From: Promethearchaeota archaeon
GTDB taxonomy: Archaea; Asgardarchaeota; Lokiarchaeia; Sigyniarchaeales; SOKP01
DNA: 7,984 bases
Assembly (NCBI GenBank): GCA_016840695.1
Contig: JAEORV010000056.1
Coordinates: 1-7,984 of the forward strand
Reading direction: 5' to 3'
The notes under the pieces were generated by a model that was not told the DNA's origin, did no database searches, and saw only the letters and a list, made by a program, of their open reading frames with translations. Positions 1 to 7,120 of the stretch are shown here, in pieces; position 1 is the stretch's first letter; every line of letters starts with the position of its first letter. Made by a program: the position numbers and the translations under genes.

Positions 1-526
1 CTTGTGTTGGCCCTAAAAATGACACTAGGATGTCTAATACGCCCCCCAGATCTGTCATTGCTACAGAGTAGTTTCCTTTTGCTCCGCGTTTTGCGGCTAT
101 TTCTGTTATGCGTTTTAATCTGACGTACCATTCGTTGTTATTGTTCAACTTGATATCTTCAAGAACGGAAACGATGTCTTTTACATCTGTTTTTTTATAA
201 AACCATACTGTACCTGATTTATATTCAGGTTCAATTCCAAAAATCGCCGCCATTACTCCAGCACCATAGTTTGGAAAAAAAGTAGGGATGTTCTCACCCC
301 CAAAAATGAGCCCATCGCTCATGTTTTCGACTCTATCAAGAGTAACGTCAATACCATCGAAATGTTTACCTAAATAAAAATCAAAACCTGATAAGGCTAA
401 CAGTGCTTTACCATTATCTCCACTTTGAGGGATTGCGTATGATATTGTAGGTCTGTCGATTATTTCATGGTCCCACCATGCCACCATCCGTTCCTTAGCT
501 TCCTCTAAATCTTCTTTGACGATCAC
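1..526 (-). CDS. Uroporphyrinogen decarboxylase-like protein, 3' end cut by window edge
   Basis: An open frame runs off the left edge, giving 175 N-terminal residues. Visible hallmarks are an early AWWDHEIIDRP segment (residues 16-26), FPNYGAGVMAA (84-94), a GTVWF stretch (105-109) and TDLGGVLDIL (158-167). I recognise this pattern from the UroD-like / 'trimethylamine corrinoid protein 2' group, whose members often sit beside glycoside hydrolase and sulfatase genes in bacteria. Family members adopt a TIM barrel. Relatives such as MtaA/MtbA act in corrinoid-dependent methyl transfer, but the metal-binding C-terminal half is outside the window, so the reaction cannot be inferred. I chose the GTG at 526 as start: the frame extends to an ATG at 595, but the added residues are low-complexity Leu/Phe/Lys encoded by what looks like the promoter. 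The gene is divergent from the hydrolase/sulfatase pair. Family call is moderately sure; function is open. Confidence 0.7.
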   Translation of the reverse strand, partial: MIVKEDLEEAKERMVAWWDHEIIDRPTISYAIPQSGDNGKALLALSGFDFYLGKHFDGIDVTLDRVENMSDGLIFGGENIPTFFPNYGAGVMAAIFGIEPEYKSGTVWFYKKTDVKDIVSVLEDIKLNNNNEWYVRLKRITEIAAKRGAKGNYSVAMTDLGGVLDILVSFLGPTQ

Positions 527-593
527 GATATCCAGTGTTTTTTTTAATTTAAGAAATAAAAAAGATAATAAAAAATAAAGTTTTATTAAACCC
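527..593. promoter_or_regulatory. Divergent promoter region, AT-rich
   Basis: This 67-bp spacer separates the UroD-like gene from the glycoside hydrolase. It is almost pure A/T between 536 and 590. A TATA-like TTTAATTTAA at 543-552 lies about 20-25 bp upstream of the minus-strand GTG. An A-rich GATAATAAAAAATAAAG at 564-580 lies about 15-30 bp upstream of the plus-strand ATG. These distances would suit archaeal TATA boxes driving leaderless or short-leader transcripts; no clear Shine-Dalgarno precedes either start. Two promoters back to back in so little space suggest joint control. Exact boxes are my inference. Confidence 0.4.
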
Positions 594-2657
594 ATGAACA
601 AACCAATCAAATCATTATTATTATCTCCTCTGAAATTAGGAGAAGTAAAACCATTGGGTTGGTTGAAAAACCAATTAAAAACGCAAGCAGATGGATTGTC
701 AGGACATTTAGATGAGTTTTGGCCCGATATCATGAATAGTGGGTGGATAGGCGGGAGCGCTGAAGCATGGGAACGCTTTCCATATTGGTTGGATGGAGTA
801 GTTCCACTAGCGTATTTACTAGAATCCAATACTTTAATTCAGAAAGTAGAAAACTACATGGGTTATATTCTTGAACACCAACAAGAAGATGGGTGGTTTG
901 GACCTATTAAATGGGCACTGGAACTACAATTTGATCCTTGGCCGAACATGGTGTTTTGTAAAGCTTTAATTCAGTATTTTGAGATAACAAAAAAGGAAAG
1001 AATCATTCAAGCATTACTTAAATATTATCATAAACTAAATGAAATTCTTGACGAATATACTTTGGGTGAAAGTTGGGCAAAAATGCGCTGGATGGATGCC
1101 GTCTGGGGCATCCATTGGCTTATTGATTACCTTGATACTGATACTGATAATGTTGAGCTTCTTTTATCTCTTGCTGAAAAGTTATGGAAGCAGGGATTTG
1201 ATTGGAAAGGACATTTTGATGATTTCTTCTATATTCATTTCAAAAAACATAAAAGATTACAGGTTATTTACAGTAAAGACATAGATTTTCCTGAGGAATT
1301 AGATCAGATTGAATTAGGGGACAATTTTAGACAGTGGGATCTTCGATGTCATGTTGTGAATAATGCAATGGGAATTAAGGCATCTACGATTTGGTCCAGA
1401 CAAAGCGGTCTTGATTCTGACATTCAAAGTATATTTGAGGCTATTTCTACCTTAGATAAATATCATGGGCAGGTCACAGGAATGTTTTCAGGGGACGAAC
1501 ATTTCGCAGGAAAAAATCCTTCTCAAGGTACGGAATTATGTTCTGTCGTAGAATATTTATTTTCGTTAGAAACTGCCATCCCAATTATTGGATGTAATAG
1601 CCAGTGTGTCCGATTAATAGATCGAATGGAAAAAATATGTTTTAATGCACTTCCCGCAACATTCTTACCTGACATGTGGTCTCACCAGTACGATCAACAA
1701 GTCAATCAAGTTCAAGCAATAAAAGTAAGAAAGCAGATTTATACTTCAAATGGTCGGGACGCAAATATCTATGGATTGGAACCGAATTTTGGGTGCTGTA
1801 CAGCGAACATGCATCAAGGGTGGCCTAAATTCGCTAATTACGCTCTATGGGCAAAGGATGAAGATGGACTGCTTTGCATGGCATATTCACCTTGTAAAAT
1901 CTCTACAAAGATTTCTATTGGAGAAAATGATGTTCCAATCGAGATTGAGGAGATCACCAATTATCCTTTTACGAATGAAATTGAATTGTCGCTCCATTTA
2001 AAGAACCCAGTATTTTTTTCCCTAAAATTTAGAATTCCAGAATGGTGCACGGGTGCCACGATTCAAATAAATCAAGATCCTCCAATTTTGTGTGAGACGG
2101 GAAACTTTCATGTAATATCAAGACAATGGAAAGATAACGATAAAATAATCTTGATTTTACCAATGGAACTCAAGCAAGAACGGAGGTTTAATAATTCAAT
2201 GATTCTTATGAGAGGTCCAATAATATTTTCGTTCAATCCCAAAGAAGAAAGGAAAGAAATTGGACGAAGAAGCAAGGCAGAAATGCTGAGAAGAATGTTA
2301 AAAGAAAAAGAATCTCTTGAAATACCTCTTCAAGTCAAGGATTGGCAAATAACTCCTACAAGCACTTGGAAATACGCGCTTGTTGAACCAATAGACGCTA
2401 GGTATATTGAAATACCTGAAAATATGGAGAAGATGCAGTCTTTTGATAATCGAACACCTCCCGTGAAATTAAAAGTAAATGCGGTAGAGATTGAAAACTG
2501 GGATCTTGAATATGAAGCTGCGTTGCCTCCTCCTAAAGATCCTATTGCAAAGACAGGAACTATCAAGGAGATTGAATTAATCCCTTATGGATGTACGAAT
2601 ATACGAATTACCGAATTCCCTACAGTTAATAAAAAAGAAATTGTAAATAATAAGTGA
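594..2657 (+). CDS. GH127-like (DUF1680) glycoside hydrolase, putative beta-L-arabinofuranosidase
   Basis: A 687-residue protein, close to the length of characterised GH127 enzymes (about 660). The N-terminus (LGEVKPLGWLKNQL, 15-28; then GHLDEFWPD, 37-45) is the conserved family opening and supports the ATG at 594. An alpha/alpha barrel is expected to about residue 420, followed by beta-sandwich domains. In GH127 HypBA1 a Glu-x-Cys pair and a Cys-Cys pair bind zinc, and one Cys is the nucleophile. Here they correspond to E314/C316 (GTELC) and C401-C402 (FGCCTANMHQGWPKF). E302 in FSGDEHFAG is my candidate general acid/base. The motif flavour differs from classical GH127, so substrate may not be L-arabinofuranose; related families GH142 and GH146 also come from DUF1680. 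No signal peptide is seen, implying a cytosolic enzyme acting on imported oligosaccharides. Its stop abuts or overlaps the sulfatase start, indicating co-translation. Confidence 0.85.
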   Translation: MNKPIKSLLLSPLKLGEVKPLGWLKNQLKTQADGLSGHLDEFWPDIMNSGWIGGSAEAWERFPYWLDGVVPLAYLLESNTLIQKVENYMGYILEHQQEDGWFGPIKWALELQFDPWPNMVFCKALIQYFEITKKERIIQALLKYYHKLNEILDEYTLGESWAKMRWMDAVWGIHWLIDYLDTDTDNVELLLSLAEKLWKQGFDWKGHFDDFFYIHFKKHKRLQVIYSKDIDFPEELDQIELGDNFRQWDLRCHVVNNAMGIKASTIWSRQSGLDSDIQSIFEAISTLDKYHGQVTGMFSGDEHFAGKNPSQGTELCSVVEYLFSLETAIPIIGCNSQCVRLIDRMEKICFNALPATFLPDMWSHQYDQQVNQVQAIKVRKQIYTSNGRDANIYGLEPNFGCCTANMHQGWPKFANYALWAKDEDGLLCMAYSPCKISTKISIGENDVPIEIEEITNYPFTNEIELSLHLKNPVFFSLKFRIPEWCTGATIQINQDPPILCETGNFHVISRQWKDNDKIILILPMELKQERRFNNSMILMRGPIIFSFNPKEERKEIGRRSKAEMLRRMLKEKESLEIPLQVKDWQITPTSTWKYALVEPIDARYIEIPENMEKMQSFDNRTPPVKLKVNAVEIENWDLEYEAALPPPKDPIAKTGTIKEIELIPYGCTNIRITEFPTVNKKEIVNNK

Positions 2658-2662
2658 GAAAT

Positions 2663-3952
2663 ATGACTAACAAACCAAATATTATATTATTCATAACGCA
2701 CGATCAAGGACAACTTATCGGTTGTTATGACAATCCTCAGATGCCCAATTCTTTAAATACGCCAAATATCGACAAGTTAGCGGAAGAAGGCGTGAGATTT
2801 GCAAATAATTTTTGTACCGCACCGCAATGTAGTCCCAGTCGTGGAAGTATCTTTACCTCGTTATATCCTCACCAAAATGGCTTGATGGGCTTAGTAAATC
2901 GGGGTTGGACGCTCCCAGAGTCTAATAAAACCTTACCAATGTACCTAAAAGAAAACGGATATTCAACTCATTTAATTGGTCTTCAACACGAAAGTCGAGA
3001 TCCCTCTACATTAGGTTATGATTCAATAATTCCCTTCCGATTTTCACATAGAAGAATGAAAAAAGACATTACGGCCTTTTTTGCTAATCTAAAACAAGAA
3101 AATTCGCCGTTCTACGCCTGCTTTGGAACGTGGGGTTCCCATATCCCTTTTAAAAATTGGGGTACTCCCGTTGATCCCGATTCCGTAAAGGTACCCCCTT
3201 TTTTACCCGATGTAGAGGATATAAGGATGGACCTATCCGAATTATATGGAAACATTCATGTTGTCGATGACATCGTAGGTCATATTTTAAAAAACTTAAA
3301 AAAATCCAATCTAAGGGACAATACACTTTTTATTTACACAACAGATCATGGGATTGCGTTCCCTCGGGCTAAATGCACGTTATACGACCCAGGAATAAAA
3401 ACCACGCTCATAATTTCCAAACCCGGGTTAAGTTATTTAAATAACGGGAAAGTGATTAATACTAATCTAAGCAATATTGATTTACTCCCCTCTATACTTG
3501 AATTAATTGAGGCGAAAGTTCCTGATAATATTGAAGGAAAAAGTTTTATATCATTTTTAAAGGGGGATATAAAAGAACTGAGAGAAGAAATCTACGCTGA
3601 ACTGACATATCACGATATCTATAATCCTATGAGGAGCATTCGGACTGGTAATTACAAATATATCAAGAATTTCAAAGATTCTGAGGTTCTCTTTGAAATA
3701 CCCGAAGACATGAGAGATATGGCTCGATGTGGTGGTGTTTTTATGAATGATCATCCTGAACTCTATAAAAAGAAACGCATGGTTGAGGAACTTTACGATC
3801 TCAAAAAGGATCCAAACGAAAGGAACAACTTAATTAATAAATCAGATTATAAAGCCATTGCTTCAGAATTAAGGCAAAAACTTAACGCTTGGATGGAACG
3901 AACAAACGATCCCCTTCTTAAGGGAAGAGTCAAACATCCAAGTGAAAATTAG
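2663..3952 (+). CDS. Type I sulfatase, sulfamidase (SGSH)-like
   Basis: A formylglycine-dependent sulfatase of 429 residues from the ATG at 2663. I preferred that start because GTGAG lies about 4 nt upstream; a GTG at 2654 would add three residues and overlap the previous stop by 4 nt. Positions below count from the GTG. The signature CSPSR (59-63) carries the Cys to be converted to formylglycine. Resemblance to human N-sulfoglucosamine sulfohydrolase runs along the chain: PHQNGLMGL (72-80), TTDHGIAFP (229-237), LYDPG (243-247), NPMRSIR (324-330), ELYDLKKDPNERNNL (379-393) and a WMERTNDP end (413-420). Putative metal ligands are D17, D231 and H232. Several positions differ from the textbook set (H16 for Asp, L110 for Lys, K240 for Arg). 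No signal peptide is present, so it is probably cytosolic and needs a maturase encoded elsewhere. Likely substrate is a sulfated sugar; the exact linkage is unknown. Confidence 0.87.
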   Translation: MTNKPNIILFITHDQGQLIGCYDNPQMPNSLNTPNIDKLAEEGVRFANNFCTAPQCSPSRGSIFTSLYPHQNGLMGLVNRGWTLPESNKTLPMYLKENGYSTHLIGLQHESRDPSTLGYDSIIPFRFSHRRMKKDITAFFANLKQENSPFYACFGTWGSHIPFKNWGTPVDPDSVKVPPFLPDVEDIRMDLSELYGNIHVVDDIVGHILKNLKKSNLRDNTLFIYTTDHGIAFPRAKCTLYDPGIKTTLIISKPGLSYLNNGKVINTNLSNIDLLPSILELIEAKVPDNIEGKSFISFLKGDIKELREEIYAELTYHDIYNPMRSIRTGNYKYIKNFKDSEVLFEIPEDMRDMARCGGVFMNDHPELYKKKRMVEELYDLKKDPNERNNLINKSDYKAIASELRQKLNAWMERTNDPLLKGRVKHPSEN

Positions 3953-3972
3953 AAAAATAAAGGAAAAAAAAA
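3953..3972 (-). terminator. T-rich tract (minus strand) at convergent gene junction
   Basis: The 20 bp between the converging sulfatase and membrane-protein genes is nearly all A on the plus strand, with nine consecutive A at 3964-3972. Read on the minus strand this gives a run of T directly after the membrane-protein stop, the usual form of an intrinsic archaeal terminator. No hairpin is needed or seen. For the plus-strand sulfatase, the T-rich stretch at 3976-3987, inside the neighbouring gene's 3' end, could serve the same purpose. Confidence 0.4.
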
Positions 3973-4524
3973 TTACTTTCTATTTTTAATGTAAGCGACG
4001 ATGAATCCAATTAATATTAGAATCAATGAAGGGTAAAAAAATATTAAGCACATCATCGCAGATAAATTCGCACCAATCACACTCAGTTCGCTGTAGCTTG
4101 CCGTGTTAAAGAATATGGAGTATAAAAAGATTCCTTCAATTACATCTAGAAGTGCTGCTATCCATGAAAAATTAAATGCGATCAGGTAAAATTTTTGTAA
4201 TTTCTCTGATTGACCTAACTTGCGAGCAACTAAGATGAGTCCGGAGGCAAGAAATATCCCATAGACGGCCATGAAAAAGAAATCCACTACATGCAGGATT
4301 ATCATTGTTTCTAACATTAATGGCGTCCAAGCAGCAAGAATCAAATCCATTTTTGCTTTTGTCCATGCGTTTTTCACCGCCATTAAATCATATCCCGGAG
4401 GAAAAACAGTTGATAATAGGGGGAAAACACCGAGAAAGAGGACGAGAAATAGCACGAGAGTTACGGCAAAAAGAATCCACAATATCTTATCTTTAGGTTT
4501 TTCTAATAATGTATCTAATTTCAA
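3973..4524 (-). CDS. Four-helix integral membrane protein, function unknown
   Basis: A 183-residue, strongly hydrophobic protein with four predicted membrane segments by eye: about 14-36, 74-100, 112-138 and 148-178. A short charged N-terminus (KPKDK, 9-13) precedes the first helix, and a basic tail (YIKNRK) ends it. Helix 2 carries HVVDFFFMAVYGIFLA (78-93) and helix 3 ends in ALLDVIEGIFL (124-134). Acidic residues inside helices (D81, D127, E130) with the nearby Tyr-Gly pair look like a family signature, reminiscent of small uncharacterised archaeal and bacterial membrane proteins, but I cannot name the family. The start is TTG at 4524: an in-frame TGA lies three codons upstream, and GAGAG just before the TTG could act as ribosome binding site. 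It converges on the sulfatase and diverges from the helicase, so no operon partner hints at its role. Confidence 0.7.
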   Translation of the reverse strand: MKLDTLLEKPKDKILWILFAVTLVLFLVLFLGVFPLLSTVFPPGYDLMAVKNAWTKAKMDLILAAWTPLMLETMIILHVVDFFFMAVYGIFLASGLILVARKLGQSEKLQKFYLIAFNFSWIAALLDVIEGIFLYSIFFNTASYSELSVIGANLSAMMCLIFFYPSLILILIGFIVAYIKNRK

Positions 4525-4551
4525 ATTCTCTCAACTCATTGAATTTAATTA

Positions 4552-4564
4552 ATAGATATTGGAA
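4552..4564 (+). repeat. 13-bp direct repeat, copy 1
   Basis: ATAGATATTGGAA occurs here and again exactly at 4694-4706, 142 bp away, in the same orientation and the same intergenic region. Flanks are also similar: ATT lies just before each copy and AAT one base after it. It may be a protein-binding element or the trace of a small duplication. Chance similarity in an AT-rich spacer is possible. Confidence 0.5.
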
Positions 4565-4693
4565 TAATAAAGAGAATAAAAAATTTTTCTAATAAGTACC
4601 TAACATTTCAGTAAGTGCCTTTGCGAGATGCAATTCTTGATGTAAAAATTATAAAATTCATTACCTTTTGAATTTTTAAATGATATTTTCATT

Positions 4694-4706
4694 ATAGATA
4701 TTGGAA
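4694..4706 (+). repeat. 13-bp direct repeat, copy 2
   Basis: Second exact copy of ATAGATATTGGAA. It overlaps the in-frame TTG codon at 4701 and ends 6 bp before the helicase ATG at 4713. If it is a regulatory element, its position next to the start would be consistent with control of helicase expression. The overlap with TTG is a further reason to prefer the ATG as start. Confidence 0.5.
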
Positions 4707-4712
4707 CAATTT

Positions 4713-7019
4713 ATGGTTGATTTCGAAGATTTTTTAAGTTACGTTAAATCGCAAGATTATTATTCCGATCAAATATCGTACATCCAGCATATTCCTGCCC
4801 GAAAAGCTCAGTTCGGAGAACTAAACAAATCGGTAAGAAAAAGATTACAACGCTGGTTAGATAATAACGGTATAAAATTTTGGAGCCATCAAGCTGAAGC
4901 AATAAATTCGATTCGAAAAGGGAACAATACCGTTATTGTAACTTCTACTGCTTCAGGAAAATCTTTATGTTATAACTTACCTGTTTTAAACGCCATTTTA
5001 CAAAACGAAAAGACTACAGCGCTCTATATCTTTCCTACTAAAGCGCTGGCAAGAGATCAATACGCAGTATTATCAAAAATGATGGAAGATACTAACATAA
5101 AGCGAAGTAGAATTGGAGTGTATGATGGTTCCGTTGACGCAAATCAAAAAAGGCAAGTATTAGCAAATGCCAACGTAATTATAACTAATCCGTTTGGATT
5201 ACACTTATATTTACCGTGGTTTAAACAAAAATGGGGTAGGATATGCAATAATTTAAAGTATATCGTCTTAGACGAAATTCACACGTATAGAGGTATATTT
5301 GGCTCGAATTTCGCTTTACTCCTGAGAAGGTTAAAAAGACTTCTTGAAATTTATAATGTGAAGCCCGTGTGGATCTTGTCAAGTGCCACGATTAACAATC
5401 CTAAAGTCTTTGCAGAAAAATTAATTGGTGAACAATTCGTGGTTGTTGATAACGATGATTCACCTTCAGGAGCCAAGAAAGTCATTCTATGGGATTTACC
5501 TTATGATAATGTCTCTGGAAAATATCGTTCCGCCCATCAGGAAACAAAAAACCTCTATATTTCTCATCTACAAAAAGGAATTCAAACGCTAACATTCACG
5601 CTCTCGCGCAAGATGGCAGAATTGCAAGCTGTCTGGACGAGAGAAACCTTGCCGTTATTAAAAGAAAGGATCATGAGTTATAGAGCAGGAATTAGCAAGA
5701 AAAAAAGGCGAGAAATAGAACATAAATTAAAATACAAAGAATTGTTAGGAGTAAGTTCTACTAACGCCCTTGAATTGGGTATTGATATAGGTTCTTTAGA
5801 CGCCACGATAAGTTCTGGATTTCCTGGAACGTTATCGAGTTTTAAACAACAGATCGGACGATCTGGTAGGGGTGAAAACTTGTCTCTTTCAACCTTAATT
5901 CCAATGCAAAATCCCTTAGACTTGTTTTATATTCACAATCCAGAGATTCTTTTTGGTCCGATTCAAGAAGATATATTGATAACTCTAAAGAATAAATATA
6001 TTTTAAAAAATCACTTGAGTTGCGCAGCTAAAGAAGTACCAATCAAAATCTCTGATTATAAAAATTTTGGTCTTGAGGACAAGCAATTGTTTAAGACTTG
6101 TATCAACGAATTAGTTTCTGAATCCTTGTTCATGAAGCGAGGGGATAAATACTACTGGAAAGGAGATTATTTTCCTAACGAAAGATATGGATTGAGCAAT
6201 CTTTCTAACAGGAGTTATAAAGTCATTTTAAAAACACCTGGGAGAGAAGAAATATTAACTACGGAGGACGAAAGTTATGTATTTCGAGATTTACATCCTG
6301 GAGCAGTTTACCTTTACGAAGCGGAAACATATTTGGTTCAGGAACTTGACTTAGTGGAAAAAAATGTTTTCATCGTTAAAACGCGCGTTGATTTCTACAC
6401 TCAGTCTTTAAAACACACGGGCATCACTCCTATAGATGTAATTACTCAAAAAAAAACGGGGCCAGATCAATCTATTGAAACTATTTTTGGAAATGTAAGG
6501 GTAGAACACGAATATTATTCCTATAAAGTAATTGATACATTGACGCAGGATATTCGCGACAGAAATCCCTTGATAGACATTCCGATAATAGAATTTGACA
6601 CTCAGGCAGTGTGGTTCCTGATACCGTTCGAATTTCAAAAAGAGTTAGAGATGGAGGGGTATGACCTCGGGGGCACCATCCATGCTATAGAACACGCAAT
6701 GATTGCAATGGCGCCTGCTTTAGCCCAAATATCTCGATGGGATTTAGGAGGTGTTTCCATCGATTTTGATCCCATAAATCAGCAACCAATCATATACATA
6801 TACGACGCCTTTAGAGGCGGGATTGGAATATCTGAATCTCTCTATTCTAACATGAAAGATTTGCTTATTTTTGCTCACATGTTGATCAATTCTTGTAGTT
6901 GTAATACTCCAGATGGATGTCCTGCTTGCATAATGTCCCCAAAATGCGGTAATAATAACGAACCTTTAGATAAAATGGGTGCTTTATTTCTTCTAAAAAA
7001 ATTACTTGCGATCGAATAG
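4713..7019 (+). CDS. DEAD/DEAH-box DNA helicase of the MrfA/YprA (DUF1998) type
   Basis: A superfamily 2 helicase of 768 residues, about the size of Bacillus MrfA (749). Positions below count from the in-frame TTG at 4701 (772 residues); I favour the ATG at 4713. In order: Walker A STASGKS (82-88), motif Ia PTKALARDQ (112-120), TNP (162-164), Walker B DEIH (191-194), motif III SAT (228-230), TLTFTLSRKMAE near 296-307 as motif IV, motif V TNALELGIDIG (354-364) and motif VI QQIGRSGR (383-390). The C-terminus carries GGVSIDFDP (683-691), YDAFRGGIGISE (701-712) and a cysteine cluster C732, C734, C740, C743, C749, matching the DUF1998 metal-binding region of MrfA and Hrq1-like helicases. MrfA is a 3'-5' DNA helicase in mitomycin C damage repair. 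All ATPase motifs are intact, so activity is expected. A role in DNA repair is inferred from family only; adjacent genes are unrelated. Confidence 0.9.
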   Translation: MVDFEDFLSYVKSQDYYSDQISYIQHIPARKAQFGELNKSVRKRLQRWLDNNGIKFWSHQAEAINSIRKGNNTVIVTSTASGKSLCYNLPVLNAILQNEKTTALYIFPTKALARDQYAVLSKMMEDTNIKRSRIGVYDGSVDANQKRQVLANANVIITNPFGLHLYLPWFKQKWGRICNNLKYIVLDEIHTYRGIFGSNFALLLRRLKRLLEIYNVKPVWILSSATINNPKVFAEKLIGEQFVVVDNDDSPSGAKKVILWDLPYDNVSGKYRSAHQETKNLYISHLQKGIQTLTFTLSRKMAELQAVWTRETLPLLKERIMSYRAGISKKKRREIEHKLKYKELLGVSSTNALELGIDIGSLDATISSGFPGTLSSFKQQIGRSGRGENLSLSTLIPMQNPLDLFYIHNPEILFGPIQEDILITLKNKYILKNHLSCAAKEVPIKISDYKNFGLEDKQLFKTCINELVSESLFMKRGDKYYWKGDYFPNERYGLSNLSNRSYKVILKTPGREEILTTEDESYVFRDLHPGAVYLYEAETYLVQELDLVEKNVFIVKTRVDFYTQSLKHTGITPIDVITQKKTGPDQSIETIFGNVRVEHEYYSYKVIDTLTQDIRDRNPLIDIPIIEFDTQAVWFLIPFEFQKELEMEGYDLGGTIHAIEHAMIAMAPALAQISRWDLGGVSIDFDPINQQPIIYIYDAFRGGIGISESLYSNMKDLLIFAHMLINSCSCNTPDGCPACIMSPKCGNNNEPLDKMGALFLLKKLLAIE

Positions 7020-7107
7020 AAATGATATTATCCTACTAGTTTAACAGATGAAAAAAACCTACTTTTAAAATATATAATCAAAATTTTTAAATCAGTAATT
7101 TATATTC

Positions 7108-7119
7108 TGATTATAATCA
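7108..7119. repeat. 12-bp perfect palindrome overlapping candidate TATA box
   Basis: TGATTATAATCA is its own reverse complement. It covers the TATA-like core about 22-33 bp upstream of the GTPase start, so a dimeric protein bound here could block TBP. The sequence is AT-rich, which raises the chance of accidental symmetry, but the flanking G and C bases fit the symmetry too. Confidence 0.5.
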
Positions 7120-7120
7120 T

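Larger units (their letters stand above)
4525..4712. promoter_or_regulatory. Divergent intergenic region with candidate TATA box and short repeats
   Basis: This 188-bp stretch lies between the TTG of the membrane protein and the ATG of the helicase and holds no convincing ORF. On the plus strand, GAATTTTTAAATGATA around 4669-4684 is a plausible TATA element about 30-40 bp upstream of the helicase ATG. Other contents are an A/T palindrome (AAAAAATTTTT, about 4579-4590), two copies of TAAGTRCCT at 4593-4601 and 4612-4620, and a 13-bp exact direct repeat with copies at 4552-4564 and 4694-4706. The section 4595-4640 is less AT-rich than its flanks. I see no tRNA-like or stable long hairpin. Confidence 0.4.

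Noticed and set aside
1039..2566. Three short ORFs overlapping the glycoside hydrolase (1039-1284 and 1750-2001 plus, 2330-2566 minus)
   Set aside because: They lie wholly inside a well-supported family gene in other frames, with no recognisable motifs.
3557..3754. 65-residue minus-strand ORF within the sulfatase
   Set aside because: Antisense shadow of a conserved C-terminal sulfatase region; no start signal or family match.
4172..4552. ORFs overlapping the membrane-protein gene (4271-4552 and 4305-4496 plus, 4172-4366 minus)
   Set aside because: The minus-strand 183-residue reading has coherent membrane helices; the others are basic, low-complexity shadows.
4621..4633. TTGC-GAGAT-GCAA hairpin as an RNA element or terminator
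   Set aside because: Only a 4-bp stem with no extension; too weak to support a call.
4701..4712. TTG at 4701 as helicase start
   Set aside because: The ATG at 4713 is stronger, only four residues shorter, and the TTG lies inside the direct repeat and promoter-like sequence. It cannot be excluded.
6408..6638. 76-residue minus-strand ORF within the helicase
   Set aside because: Antisense to a conserved coding region; no independent support.
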